NCBI GenBank assembly: GCA_038321235.1
Contig: JBBQEU010000014.1
Span: forward strand, 1 to 39,782
Reading direction: 5' to 3'
Length of the DNA: 39,782 bases
Origin: Sva-07 sp038321235
Lineage (GTDB): Bacteria; Actinomycetota; Acidimicrobiia; Acidimicrobiales; Ilumatobacteraceae
Positions 15,155 through 22,500 of this stretch are shown one piece after another (positions within the stretch are counted from its first letter, which is position 1; the number at the start of each line of letters is the position of its first letter). The notes under the pieces were generated by a model, which was not told the DNA's origin, ran no database searches, and saw nothing but the letters and a program-made list of their open reading frames with translations. The position numbers and the translations under genes are program-made.

Positions 15155-16090
15155 TCATGTCCAGCACTCGAGCCGCTCGAGGATGTCGGCGAGCACGGCC
15201 CGATCCGATTCCGGACGCTGCGGTGCGCCCTCAGGCGTGCGGCTCGATGACGCCCAGCCGCGCGCCTCGAAGAACATCGCTGCGTCGTGGCGGTAGCCGG
15301 GAACCGGTGCGCGAAACGTGAAGTGGCCCATGTACTGCAGCAGGTCGTTGAGTTCGTGGAAGCGAGCATCGCCGGCAGCCCACAGACGGTCGCGCAGGGC
15401 GAACTCGTCCGGCGCGAACGTCGACAGGCCGAGCAGGTAGTCGGAGCCGTACATCACCATGTCGATCGCGAGATCGTTGCCGGTGAACACTCGGAAGTCG
15501 GGACGTACCCGATCGCGCAATGCAAGCCGATCCCATTCGAGTTGTCGACTGAGCGAGGAGTGTTTGGCTCCGATGCACGAGTGGATCCCCATCATGGCCT
15601 CGTAGGCGCCGAGCGATGGGATACGGCCGTACGGCACGAACATCGCGCCGAGTTCGAAGCCGATGAACCGGTCGACCCGGTCGCCGATCGCGGCGAGCGC
15701 CGCCACCCATCCGTCGTCGTCGAGCGTGTTGAGCCCGTACGACGGGAAGATCACCGGCGTGCCACCAGCTGTTGCGATCGCTTCACACGCGGCGAGGTAG
15801 CCATCGAGATCGAAGACTGCGCCGGGCTCGTCGGGAACGTATGCCCCGGCCACGAAGTCGTTGCCGGCGATCACAGCCGTCAGGGCGAGCATGTCGCGCT
15901 TCTGGTCGTCGGTGAGCAGTTGTACGTACCCGGTGTCCATGTTGACCGCCGGCGTGAGGCCGGCTTCCACGGTGCGGTTGATGTGCGCCTCGGTTGCGGC
16001 CCAGTCGATCTCGGCGTCGGCGGTGAACGGCAGCAACACCGCCGACATGCCTGTGATCGTGCGGCCGGGTCGGAGCAGATCGGAGTTCAC
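15155..16090 (-). CDS. Dihydrodipicolinate synthase (DapA/NAL) family protein
   Basis: The 311-residue protein is read from GTG 16090, which overlaps the upstream acyl-CoA dehydrogenase stop by 4 nt (GTGA). It opens with ITGMSAVLLPFTADAEIDW, the class I aldolase start, and has DTGYVQLLTDDQKRDML where DapA has its Gxx/threonine-tyrosine segment. IHSCIGAKHSSL gives the Schiff-base Lys at 176. Family members make or cleave pyruvate C-C bonds. In this catabolic-looking operon an aldolase or hydratase-aldolase is more likely than lysine synthesis. The substrate is unknown. Confidence 0.85.
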   Translation of the reverse strand: MNSDLLRPGRTITGMSAVLLPFTADAEIDWAATEAHINRTVEAGLTPAVNMDTGYVQLLTDDQKRDMLALTAVIAGNDFVAGAYVPDEPGAVFDLDGYLAACEAIATAGGTPVIFPSYGLNTLDDDGWVAALAAIGDRVDRFIGFELGAMFVPYGRIPSLGAYEAMMGIHSCIGAKHSSLSRQLEWDRLALRDRVRPDFRVFTGNDLAIDMVMYGSDYLLGLSTFAPDEFALRDRLWAAGDARFHELNDLLQYMGHFTFRAPVPGYRHDAAMFFEARGWASSSRTPEGAPQRPESDRAVLADILERLECWT

Positions 16091-17286
16091 GACGAGGCGT
16101 AGCGGCGAAGGATGCGGCGGCCCAGCGAAGTCTTGTGGACCTCGTCGGCGCCGTCGTAGATGCGCGCCGCGCGCTCGTGGCGATACCAGTAGGCGAGCAC
16201 GGTGTCGTCGGTGACGCCGAGCGCACCGTGCACCTGGATCGCCGTGTCGACCGCCTTCAGCATCGTGTCGGCGACGGAGAACTTGATCGCGGCGATCTCG
16301 TCACGTGCCGCCTTCGCGCCGTGCTGGTCGATCATCCACGCGGCGTGGAGCGTCTGGAGGCGGGCACCACGGATCTCGGCGGCGAGTTCGGCGGCCCAGT
16401 GTTGGATCACTTGACGATCAGCGAGCGTGTCCCCGTTCGGATCGATCACCCGCGCGTTGGCGCGAGCGCACATCAGGTCGAACGATCGGCTGGCGATCCC
16501 GAGCCAACGCATGCAGTGATGAATGCGACCAGGCCCGAGTCGTTCCTGGGCGATCGTGAACCCGCCGCCGCGAGGGCCGAGCAGGTTGGTCGTCGGCACC
16601 CGGCAGCCCTGGTAGATCACCTCGCCGTGACTCGCGTGGCCAGAGCCGGCGTGACCCATCACGCTCACGTTGCGCACGAGGTTGAACCCCGGGGTGTCAG
16701 TGGGCACCAGGATCATGCTGGTGCGCGAATACGGCGGTGCATCGGGATCGGTGACCGCCATGACGATCGCGAAGTCGGCGCCGTCGGCCGAGCTGGTGAA
16801 CCACTTCTGGCCGTTGATCACGAACTCGTCGCCGTCGTCCACTGCGGTGGTCTCCAGGAGCAATGGGTTCGAGCCGGCGGTCTCCGGTTCGGTCATCGAG
16901 AAGCAGCTGCGGATCTCGCCGGTCACCAACGGGCGCAGGTACCGCTCTCGCTGCTCGTCGGTGGCGTGCATGTGCAGGATCTCGATGTTGCCCGCGTCGG
17001 GCGCCTGGGTGCCGAAGACCACGTGGCCGAGCGGACTGCGACCGAGCGCCTCGCTGAGCAGCCCGTGATCGACCATGCTCAGCCCGAGACCGCCGAACTC
17101 GACCGGATGGTTCGGGGCCCACACCCCCATCTCGCGAACCTTGTCCTGAGTGGCGCGCACGCGCTCGTCGAGCGCTGCGGGATCGCCGTGCAACATCTCA
17201 CCCTCGAGAGGGATCACCTCGTGGTCCATGAAGTCGCGAACCATCTCGAGGATGGTCGTCATCTGTTCGGAGATCTCGAAGTCCAT
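16087..17286 (-). CDS. Acyl-CoA dehydrogenase family protein with Asp at the C-terminal catalytic position
   Basis: The protein has 399 residues from ATG 17286, with a strong GGAGGA ribosome site. FAD-binding signatures are CFSMTEPETAGSNP and EFVINGQKWFTSSADGADF, and the C-terminal helical domain includes AIQVHGALGVTDD. The motif that carries catalytic Glu in medium-chain enzymes (YEGTxxIQ) reads YDGADEVHKTSLG. This is the form seen in ACAD10/11- and CaiA-like branches. It therefore probably oxidises an atypical, perhaps branched or hydroxylated, acyl-CoA. It is coupled to the DapA-like gene, suggesting a shared degradation route. Confidence 0.9.
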   Translation of the reverse strand: MDFEISEQMTTILEMVRDFMDHEVIPLEGEMLHGDPAALDERVRATQDKVREMGVWAPNHPVEFGGLGLSMVDHGLLSEALGRSPLGHVVFGTQAPDAGNIEILHMHATDEQRERYLRPLVTGEIRSCFSMTEPETAGSNPLLLETTAVDDGDEFVINGQKWFTSSADGADFAIVMAVTDPDAPPYSRTSMILVPTDTPGFNLVRNVSVMGHAGSGHASHGEVIYQGCRVPTTNLLGPRGGGFTIAQERLGPGRIHHCMRWLGIASRSFDLMCARANARVIDPNGDTLADRQVIQHWAAELAAEIRGARLQTLHAAWMIDQHGAKAARDEIAAIKFSVADTMLKAVDTAIQVHGALGVTDDTVLAYWYRHERAARIYDGADEVHKTSLGRRILRRYASS

Positions 17287-17382
17287 CTGCGTTCCTCCTG
17301 CGTCCAACGATGCCATCTCCGACGACCAGCAAACGAACCTTCGCAGCAGCCTCCGGGGCGGCCGGTACGATTGAACGGCCCC

Positions 17383-18837
17383 ATGGTTCTGCGACCGAAC
17401 GCCACTGCACCGGTGCTGATCACCTACGCCGACCGCCTCGTCGGCGACATCGACGGCGTTCTCGCGCTGCTCGACGGGCAGTTGGCCGGAGCATTCGTCG
17501 GGGTGCATCTGCTCCCCTTCTTCGTCCCGATCGACGGCGCCGACGCTGGATTCGATCCGATCGACCACACCGAGGTCGATCCCCGAGTCGGCACGTGGGA
17601 CGACGTGACGAAGCTGGCGTTGCGGTACGAACTGATGGCCGACGTGATCGTGAACCACGTTTCGGCGAAGTCAGCACCGTTCGTCGATTGGCTGGCACAA
17701 GGCGACGCGTCACCGCACGAAGCGATGTTCCTCACGCCGCAGCACGTCTTCGACGGGCCGCCGCTGCCAGCGGACATCGCCTTGGTCTACCGGCCACGGC
17801 CCACCTCGCCATTCACCGAGATCGGCTTCGCCGACGGCACCTCCCGCATCGTGTGGACGACCTTCACCGATCAGCAGATCGACATCGACGTCGAACACCC
17901 ACTGGGCTGGGCCTATCTCGTCGGCATCCTCGATCGGTTCGTCTCCGCCGGCGTCTCGAGCGTGCGTCTCGACGCCGTCGGCTACGCGATCAAACGGGCG
18001 GGCACCTCGTGCTTCATGCTGCCCGAGACGCTCGAGTTCATTCGCCGCCTCACCACTGCATGCCACGAACGTTCGATGCAGGTCCTGGTCGAGATGCACG
18101 GCCATCATCTCGACCAACTCGCGATCGCACCCCACGTCGATCTCGTCTACGACTTCGCTCTTCCGCCGCTGATACTCGACGCGTTGCACACCGGCGATGC
18201 AGGCCCACTGCGCGATTGGATCGAGTTGCGGGCCCCGAACGCGATCAACGTGCTCGACACCCACGACGGCATCGGCGTGATCGACGTTGGTGCCGACGCT
18301 CGCGACCCGACCCGCCGAGGGCTGCTGACACCCGAACGCATTCACGACCTGGTCGCTACGATTCACGACCGCTCCGGCGGTGTCAGCCGAGCGGCGACAG
18401 GCGCCGCAGCATCGAATCTCGACCTCTACCAGGTGAACTGCACGTTCTACGACGCGCTCGGCCGCGACGACGATCGATACCTCGCCGCCCGCACGATCCA
18501 GTGCATGCTGCCGGGCACGCCGCAGATCTACTACGTCGGGCTCCTTGCCGGCATCAACGACAGTGAACTGCTGGCCCGCACAGGGGTCGGGCGAGACGTC
18601 AACCGCCATCACTTCACGCAACCGGAAGTCGACGAAGCGCTCGACCGACCGGTCGTGCAACGTCTGCTGGCACTCTTGCGCTGGCGCACGATCGAGCCCG
18701 CATTCGACGGAACGTTCGCGCTGCTCGACTCGGCCCCACACGTCGTTGCTGTTCGATGGTCGAGCCCGGCCTCGACCGTGATGATCGAGGTCGACCTGAT
18801 CTCCGCCGAAGTGACCATCGAACCACCGATCGGGTGA
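17383..18837 (+). CDS. GH13_18 sucrose-phosphorylase-like enzyme
   Basis: From ATG 17383 the protein is 484 residues, matching sucrose phosphorylase. It follows the family closely from the start (LITYADRLVG, GVHLLPFF, DAGFDPIDHTEVD). The nucleophile is in SVRLDAVGY, the acid/base in VLVEMHGHH and the transition-state Asp in VLDTHDGIGVIDVG. Other conserved blocks are ATGAAASNLDLYQVN and GTPQIYYVGLLAG. The acceptor-side loop reads EMHGHHLDQ where the Bifidobacterium enzyme has EVHSYYKKQ, so the glycoside acceptor may differ. It converts a glucoside plus phosphate to glucose-1-phosphate in the cytoplasm. A longer upstream open frame is antisense to the neighbour and not used. Confidence 0.88.
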   Translation: MVLRPNATAPVLITYADRLVGDIDGVLALLDGQLAGAFVGVHLLPFFVPIDGADAGFDPIDHTEVDPRVGTWDDVTKLALRYELMADVIVNHVSAKSAPFVDWLAQGDASPHEAMFLTPQHVFDGPPLPADIALVYRPRPTSPFTEIGFADGTSRIVWTTFTDQQIDIDVEHPLGWAYLVGILDRFVSAGVSSVRLDAVGYAIKRAGTSCFMLPETLEFIRRLTTACHERSMQVLVEMHGHHLDQLAIAPHVDLVYDFALPPLILDALHTGDAGPLRDWIELRAPNAINVLDTHDGIGVIDVGADARDPTRRGLLTPERIHDLVATIHDRSGGVSRAATGAAASNLDLYQVNCTFYDALGRDDDRYLAARTIQCMLPGTPQIYYVGLLAGINDSELLARTGVGRDVNRHHFTQPEVDEALDRPVVQRLLALLRWRTIEPAFDGTFALLDSAPHVVAVRWSSPASTVMIEVDLISAEVTIEPPIG

Positions 18838-18856
18838 CCGGGACCCCCGTCACCGC

Positions 18857-19477
18857 TCATGGTGTCGAGGCACGCCGAGCGCGGCGGCCGAGCATCACCC
18901 CAGTGACGGCGAGCACGATCGCAGCGAGCACGACGACAGCACCGATGACGAGTTCCACCAAGTTGTCGTCGTACGAGCCGATCGCCGACGAGCCGGGATT
19001 GGGAGCGGTTGGTGTCGCCAATCCCTCGGGTGCCGCTCCCGATCGACTCCCCGAGCACAGGTTCGAGTCGAGTTCGTCGTCGGCGAGATCGTACGACGAG
19101 TCGGTGCGAGCGAACACGACGGCGTCGATCCCGGTCGACAGCTCGAGGCCACAGCTCGCACCGTCGCGTGCGCTCACCACCGACTGGGTCTCGAACGCCA
19201 TTCCCTTGAGCACCGAGTCGACGGCGAACACGAACCGTGCGGGATCATCGGAACTGATCGTCGGGCCGTCGGTCATGCGCACCTCGACGAGTCGGCCGGT
19301 GAACACCACATCGGCCCAGTCGAACGCTTCGGCGTCGCTGAACCCGGCGCAGCTGCACGCCGACACCGGACCCGAGGAGAACGGCGGCGCAACGACCATG
19401 GCGGTGGCCACGAGCACGACCGTCACGGCGCCCCGCATGATCCGATACACGCGGCCGTTCCCCCGAATCGGTTCCAT
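18857..19477 (-). CDS. Exported TIMP/netrin-like CSC-motif protein with C-terminal membrane anchor
   Basis: The 206-residue protein begins at ATG 19477 with a basic N-terminus and a hydrophobic signal peptide (about residues 15-32). It is likely cleaved before C41, giving a mature CSCAGFSDAEAFDWADVVFTG start. The N-terminal Cys-x-Cys and ADVVFTGRLVEV pattern is that of TIMP/netrin-like domains found in many actinobacterial surface proteins. Further Cys residues near CGLEL and NLCSG probably pair with them. The C-terminus has one membrane helix (LVELVIGAVVVLAAIVLAVTG) and a basic tail. Function is unknown; a protease-inhibitor role should not be assumed. The frame also runs upstream through the 10-bp tandem repeat, which I exclude. 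Confidence 0.82.
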   Translation of the reverse strand: MEPIRGNGRVYRIMRGAVTVVLVATAMVVAPPFSSGPVSACSCAGFSDAEAFDWADVVFTGRLVEVRMTDGPTISSDDPARFVFAVDSVLKGMAFETQSVVSARDGASCGLELSTGIDAVVFARTDSSYDLADDELDSNLCSGSRSGAAPEGLATPTAPNPGSSAIGSYDDNLVELVIGAVVVLAAIVLAVTGVMLGRRARRASTP

Positions 19478-19524
19478 CGGGTCACCGTATGCCACGGGTC
19501 GGCCGTCGTAGGATCGTGACATCC

Positions 19525-19613
19525 CGACTGACCACGACTGACCACGACTGACCACGACTGACCACGACCGACCACGACCGACCACGACCGACCACGACCG
19601 ACCACGACCGACC
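19525..19613. repeat. 10-bp tandem repeat, about 8 full copies, between divergent genes
   Basis: ACCACGACYG repeats eight times in register (19531-19610) with partial copies at each end. The first three copies have T and the next five have C at the variable base, a pattern expected from stepwise slippage. It lies 12 nt before the LapA-like GTG and 47 nt upstream of the CSC-protein ATG, covering both promoter regions. Confidence 0.97.
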
Positions 19614-19625
19614 CGAGGAGACACC

Positions 19626-19895
19626 GTGAGCGATCTGCCGTTGCTGCCCAATCAACCGACCACCACCGACCAGGTTCGCCGCTTCGGACCACCAGCACTG
19701 ATCGCACTGATCGCGCTGTTGTTCGTGGTGCAGAACACCGACAGCGTCCCGTTCAGCTTCCTGTGGTTCGAGTTCAGCTGGCCGCTGTGGATCATGCTGC
19801 TGGTCTTCATGGCCATCGGCGCCGTCGTGTCCTACGGCGTTGCGCGTCGCCGCCGCTGGCGCAAGGCCCGCGAGGCCAAGCGCGACGACACGTGA
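19626..19895 (+). CDS. LapA (DUF1049)-domain small membrane protein
   Basis: The 89-residue protein starts at GTG 19626 with GAGGAG upstream. It has two transmembrane helices, PPALIALIALLFVVQNTDSV and WPLWIMLLVFMAIGAVVSYG, and a strongly basic tail (RRRRWRKAREAKRDD). The QNTDSVPFSFLWFEFSWPLW segment between and at the helices is the LapA/DUF1049 signature. In E. coli LapA takes part in lipopolysaccharide assembly control, but actinobacterial homologues have no assigned role. The tandem repeat at 19525-19613 sits directly upstream. Confidence 0.88.
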   Translation: MSDLPLLPNQPTTTDQVRRFGPPALIALIALLFVVQNTDSVPFSFLWFEFSWPLWIMLLVFMAIGAVVSYGVARRRRWRKAREAKRDDT

Positions 19896-19920
19896 CGGCT
19901 CATCGCGGGCCTCACACCGC

Positions 19921-19956
19921 AACCTTGTAGATCAGCCGTTCTCTCTTGTAACCTTG
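19921..19956 (+). promoter_or_regulatory. AACCTTG direct repeats before the VapBC-like pair
   Basis: AACCTTG occurs at 19921-19927 and 19950-19956 in a locally AT-richer stretch just before the antitoxin ATG (19961). TTGTA also appears in both halves. The 29-nt spacing is close to three helical turns, suitable for cooperative binding of a dimeric antitoxin. The autoregulatory role is inference. Confidence 0.4.
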
Positions 19957-19960
19957 CCAG

Positions 19961-20203
19961 ATGTCCGTGACGAACTATCGGGTGTCCGAACGGGGCCAGA
20001 TGGCACTTCCCGCAACAGCGCGTCGACGCTGGAACCTCGATGATGGCGGCACCATCGAAGTCGCTGACCTTGGTGATGCGTTGCTCATCGTCCCAGCTGG
20101 CCGGGGTGGACTTCGCGCAATGGTGCGCGCAGCCATCGACGACGCTGGCGGCTACGAGACACTCGCCGCCAAGGTCGCTGCCGAGGAACCCGACCTGGCT
20201 TGA
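19961..20203 (+). CDS. AbrB/VapB-type antitoxin
   Basis: This 80-residue protein has an N-terminal swapped-hairpin DNA-binding domain of the AbrB/MazE/VapB kind: YRVSERGQMALPATARRRWN then DGGTIEVADLGDALLIVP. The C-terminal 30 residues (RAMVRAAIDDAGGYETLAAKVAAEEPDL) would wrap the toxin. It overlaps the next gene by 4 nt (TTGA), the usual arrangement of a type II toxin-antitoxin operon. It likely represses its own promoter, perhaps through the AACCTTG repeats. Confidence 0.82.
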   Translation: MSVTNYRVSERGQMALPATARRRWNLDDGGTIEVADLGDALLIVPAGRGGLRAMVRAAIDDAGGYETLAAKVAAEEPDLA

Positions 20204-20640
20204 ACACGCTGCTGCTCGACGACCACCTGATACTTCGCGTCTTGCTCGGTGACGAACCGGCGTCACTTCGTCCCGGGGGTGCTGCGCTCGCCACGACAGG
20301 GCTGTGGTACCACCGGCTGTGTCGGGCCCTGTCCGATGACGCCGTCATCGGGTCGATGTCGCGACGCCTCGGGGCGATCAACGAAACGGTCGCAGCTGAT
20401 GTGCTCGGAGCCGTCGCAGAACTCCCCGGCGAGATCGAACTCGTTTCCCTCCGAACCCTCGGACGGCCCATGGCTGAACTCGTTCACGCCGGTGCTCGGC
20501 TCAACCTCCTCGGGCTCGAAGCGCTCGCAGCGGCCCGCCACCTCGCCGGCGACATCTGCCTCGCCGACGTCGATGACAACGCCCTCTTACGCGCTGCGGC
20601 AAACGAGTTCGACGTGAGGGTGCTGACCATCAGGGACTGA
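20200..20640 (+). CDS. VapC-like PIN-domain toxin
   Basis: The 146-residue protein starts at TTG 20200 inside the antitoxin stop (TTGA). The N-terminus NTLLLDDHLILRVLLGDEP places Asp where PIN nucleases have the first metal ligand. The C-terminus DICLADVDDNALLRAAANEF followed by DVRVLTI matches the last PIN helix and strand with clustered Asp. The central part lacks a clean PIN motif, so this is a divergent member. VapC toxins cleave tRNA or rRNA when the antitoxin is degraded. The weak start codon keeps toxin synthesis below antitoxin. Pair structure supports the call more than sequence does. Confidence 0.68.
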   Translation: MNTLLLDDHLILRVLLGDEPASLRPGGAALATTGLWYHRLCRALSDDAVIGSMSRRLGAINETVAADVLGAVAELPGEIELVSLRTLGRPMAELVHAGARLNLLGLEALAAARHLAGDICLADVDDNALLRAAANEFDVRVLTIRD

Positions 20641-20701
20641 TCGACCGCTGTCGCACGCAGCGATCCACCACCGGAGTGGTGGCTCCTGCAACAGTTCGTC
20701 G

Positions 20702-21997
20702 ATGACCAACGTGTCGGCGGCCGATCGGTACCGCCAGGCAGCCCAGATCCTCCACGACGTGGCCAAACCGATGCGGGTCCTGTCGGCACTCGCATGGCCG
20801 GGCGAGCTGCGTGACCAGTTCCTCGACGGTGGCGCGCAACACTTCCCCGAACCGACCTACGAGCCGATCGACTCGAGTCCGGTGATGGACGCGGTGAATG
20901 CTGCCCGAGCACTCTTGCAACCTGGCAACGTCGTTGACGACTGGCTCGGCCGCGAGGCCGACTCGCTCGAGTCGACCGTGCGAATGCTCGCGTCCCGAGG
21001 CACCCACGAGTTCTTCGAGCACAGCCGGACCCTGTACGGCGTCCCTGGTCAGCCGCTCCGATTCGACCCCGCGACGCCGCTCGAACTCGCCCGGCGAGTA
21101 CACGACGCGTTGGCCGAACTCCACGAGGCCGATCTTGTGCCGCCGGTGGTCCGATCGCGCACCGGCGAACAGGTCGCTGCGTTCATCGACAGCGAAGTGC
21201 AGGAACACTTCGGCGACAGTGCTCCTGAGGTGCTGCTCGTCGACGAGCTGTCGGCCAACGCCACGGCCTCGACGAGTCGGATCAAGATCCGACGCGATGC
21301 GACGTTCACGACAAAGGACGCCGCCCAGCTCCTGAACCACGAGGCGTTCATCCATGTCGGCACCGGACTGAACGGGCGGGCGCAGACTGACATCCCGATC
21401 CTCGCGATCGGACACCCCGGCACCACTCGCACCCAGGAGGGCCTCGCGGTCTACTCCGAGTACGTGTCGGGCACGCTCGGCCTCGACCGTCTGCGACGAC
21501 TCGCCGACCGGATCATCGCGGTGCAGCTCGTGGTCGAGGGCGCCGACTTCATCGAGCTCTACCGGTGGTTCCTCGATCGCACACCCAATCCTGAGCAGGC
21601 GTTCGAGTCGTCTCGTCGCATCTTCCGCGGCGCGCCGATGACCGGGGGCGCCCCATTCACGAAGGACTGCAGCTACCTGTCCGGCTATCTGTCGGTGACC
21701 ACGTTCATCCGCGCCGCGTTCACTGCGGGACGCGCTGACACGCTCGCGCTGTTGTTCACCGGCAAGCTCGACCTGTTCGCGATCCCGGCGCTCGCAGAGC
21801 TTCGCAGTCAAGGGCTCGTGAAGCCTGCGAGGTTCCTGCCCCCGTGGGCGTCGGACCCCGGTTGGGTGCTCGCCCACCTGACGCTCAACTCGTTCCTTGC
21901 GAACATCGACCTCGGTGCAGTCAGCGCGGCGATGACCGACGTCCTCGAGCAGTGCCCGAGGGTCGGCATCCAGTTCCCCGAGGCCGCCCCGGCCTGA
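20702..21997 (+). CDS. QEGLA-motif (DUF1704) metallopeptidase, MATCAP-like
   Basis: The 431-residue protein carries NHEAFIH (H213, E214, H218), a HExxxH zinc site, and TQEGLAVYSEY (244-254) supplying the third ligand Glu. This pair defines the DUF1704 / 'flavohemoglobin expression-modulating QEGLA motif' family. The same fold includes the eukaryotic tubulin tyrosine carboxypeptidases (MATCAP). There is no signal peptide, so it is cytoplasmic. Bacterial substrates are unknown. It starts 61 nt after the VapC-like gene and converges on the HPF-like gene. Confidence 0.88.
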   Translation: MTNVSAADRYRQAAQILHDVAKPMRVLSALAWPGELRDQFLDGGAQHFPEPTYEPIDSSPVMDAVNAARALLQPGNVVDDWLGREADSLESTVRMLASRGTHEFFEHSRTLYGVPGQPLRFDPATPLELARRVHDALAELHEADLVPPVVRSRTGEQVAAFIDSEVQEHFGDSAPEVLLVDELSANATASTSRIKIRRDATFTTKDAAQLLNHEAFIHVGTGLNGRAQTDIPILAIGHPGTTRTQEGLAVYSEYVSGTLGLDRLRRLADRIIAVQLVVEGADFIELYRWFLDRTPNPEQAFESSRRIFRGAPMTGGAPFTKDCSYLSGYLSVTTFIRAAFTAGRADTLALLFTGKLDLFAIPALAELRSQGLVKPARFLPPWASDPGWVLAHLTLNSFLANIDLGAVSAAMTDVLEQCPRVGIQFPEAAPA

Positions 21998-22038
21998 TCA
22001 CGTCAGGCGCTGGAGCTGCGCAAGACCGCTCGTTCGCC

Positions 22039-22395
22039 TCAGTTCGTGCCCTCGCGCAGGTGCTTGTTGTTGCGCGGTTCGGTCTTGGTCTTCATGTCGG
22101 TGATCTGGCGGATCATCTCGTCACGGACCTCGTTCAGCGCCCGGTCGAAGTCGGAGTTCGACGACGTCGCCACGAGCGGGTTGTGGCCGTCGATCCTCAC
22201 GTCGAGCGTGACATGTTGGCTCTTGGTGTCGCGTTCCTTCACGAACAACTGCATCGACACCGTTCCGGAATCGAAGGAGCGAAGCCGCGCATCGAGCTTC
22301 GACCAGTGGTCGACGATCATGTCGAACTCGCCATCGTTGATGTCGCCGTTCAGGCTGAGACTGTCGGCCACCGTGGCCGGGTATTGATTCGTCAT
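22039..22395 (-). CDS. HPF/RaiA-like ribosome-associated protein
   Basis: The 118-residue protein starts at ATG 22395 with GAGGAG upstream. It has the alpha/beta pattern of the S30EA/HPF domain: FDMIVDHWSKLDARLRSFD, then strands VSMQLFVKERD and QHVTLDVRIDGHNPLVATS, then the helix DFDRALNEVRDEMIRQITDM. The tail KTKTEPRNNKHLREG is basic. Such proteins bind the ribosome decoding centre in stationary phase. Similarity is at the pattern level, so another small stress protein remains possible. Confidence 0.68.
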   Translation of the reverse strand: MTNQYPATVADSLSLNGDINDGEFDMIVDHWSKLDARLRSFDSGTVSMQLFVKERDTKSQHVTLDVRIDGHNPLVATSSNSDFDRALNEVRDEMIRQITDMKTKTEPRNNKHLREGTN

Positions 22396-22500
22396 CACGA
22401 CTCCTCTCGTCGGAGCTGGGCAGAGCGGGAAGCCCCGTCCCTCTGACCCCATTGTTCCGTACCGCACCTCAACACACCCAAACGGATTCGGCGTCCGGCG

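Noticed and set aside
16135..17382. A 900-codon plus-strand frame that would extend the GH13 protein upstream
   Set aside because: This part is antisense to a clear acyl-CoA dehydrogenase and has no domain signal; homology to sucrose phosphorylase begins right after ATG 17383.
19525..19613. CRISPR array
   Set aside because: The 10-bp units are contiguous with no spacers, and no cas genes are present.
19482..19922. Minus-strand frames encoding RSWSVV-type repeats
   Set aside because: They are translations of the 10-bp tandem DNA repeat in two frames, with no ribosome site or conserved domain.
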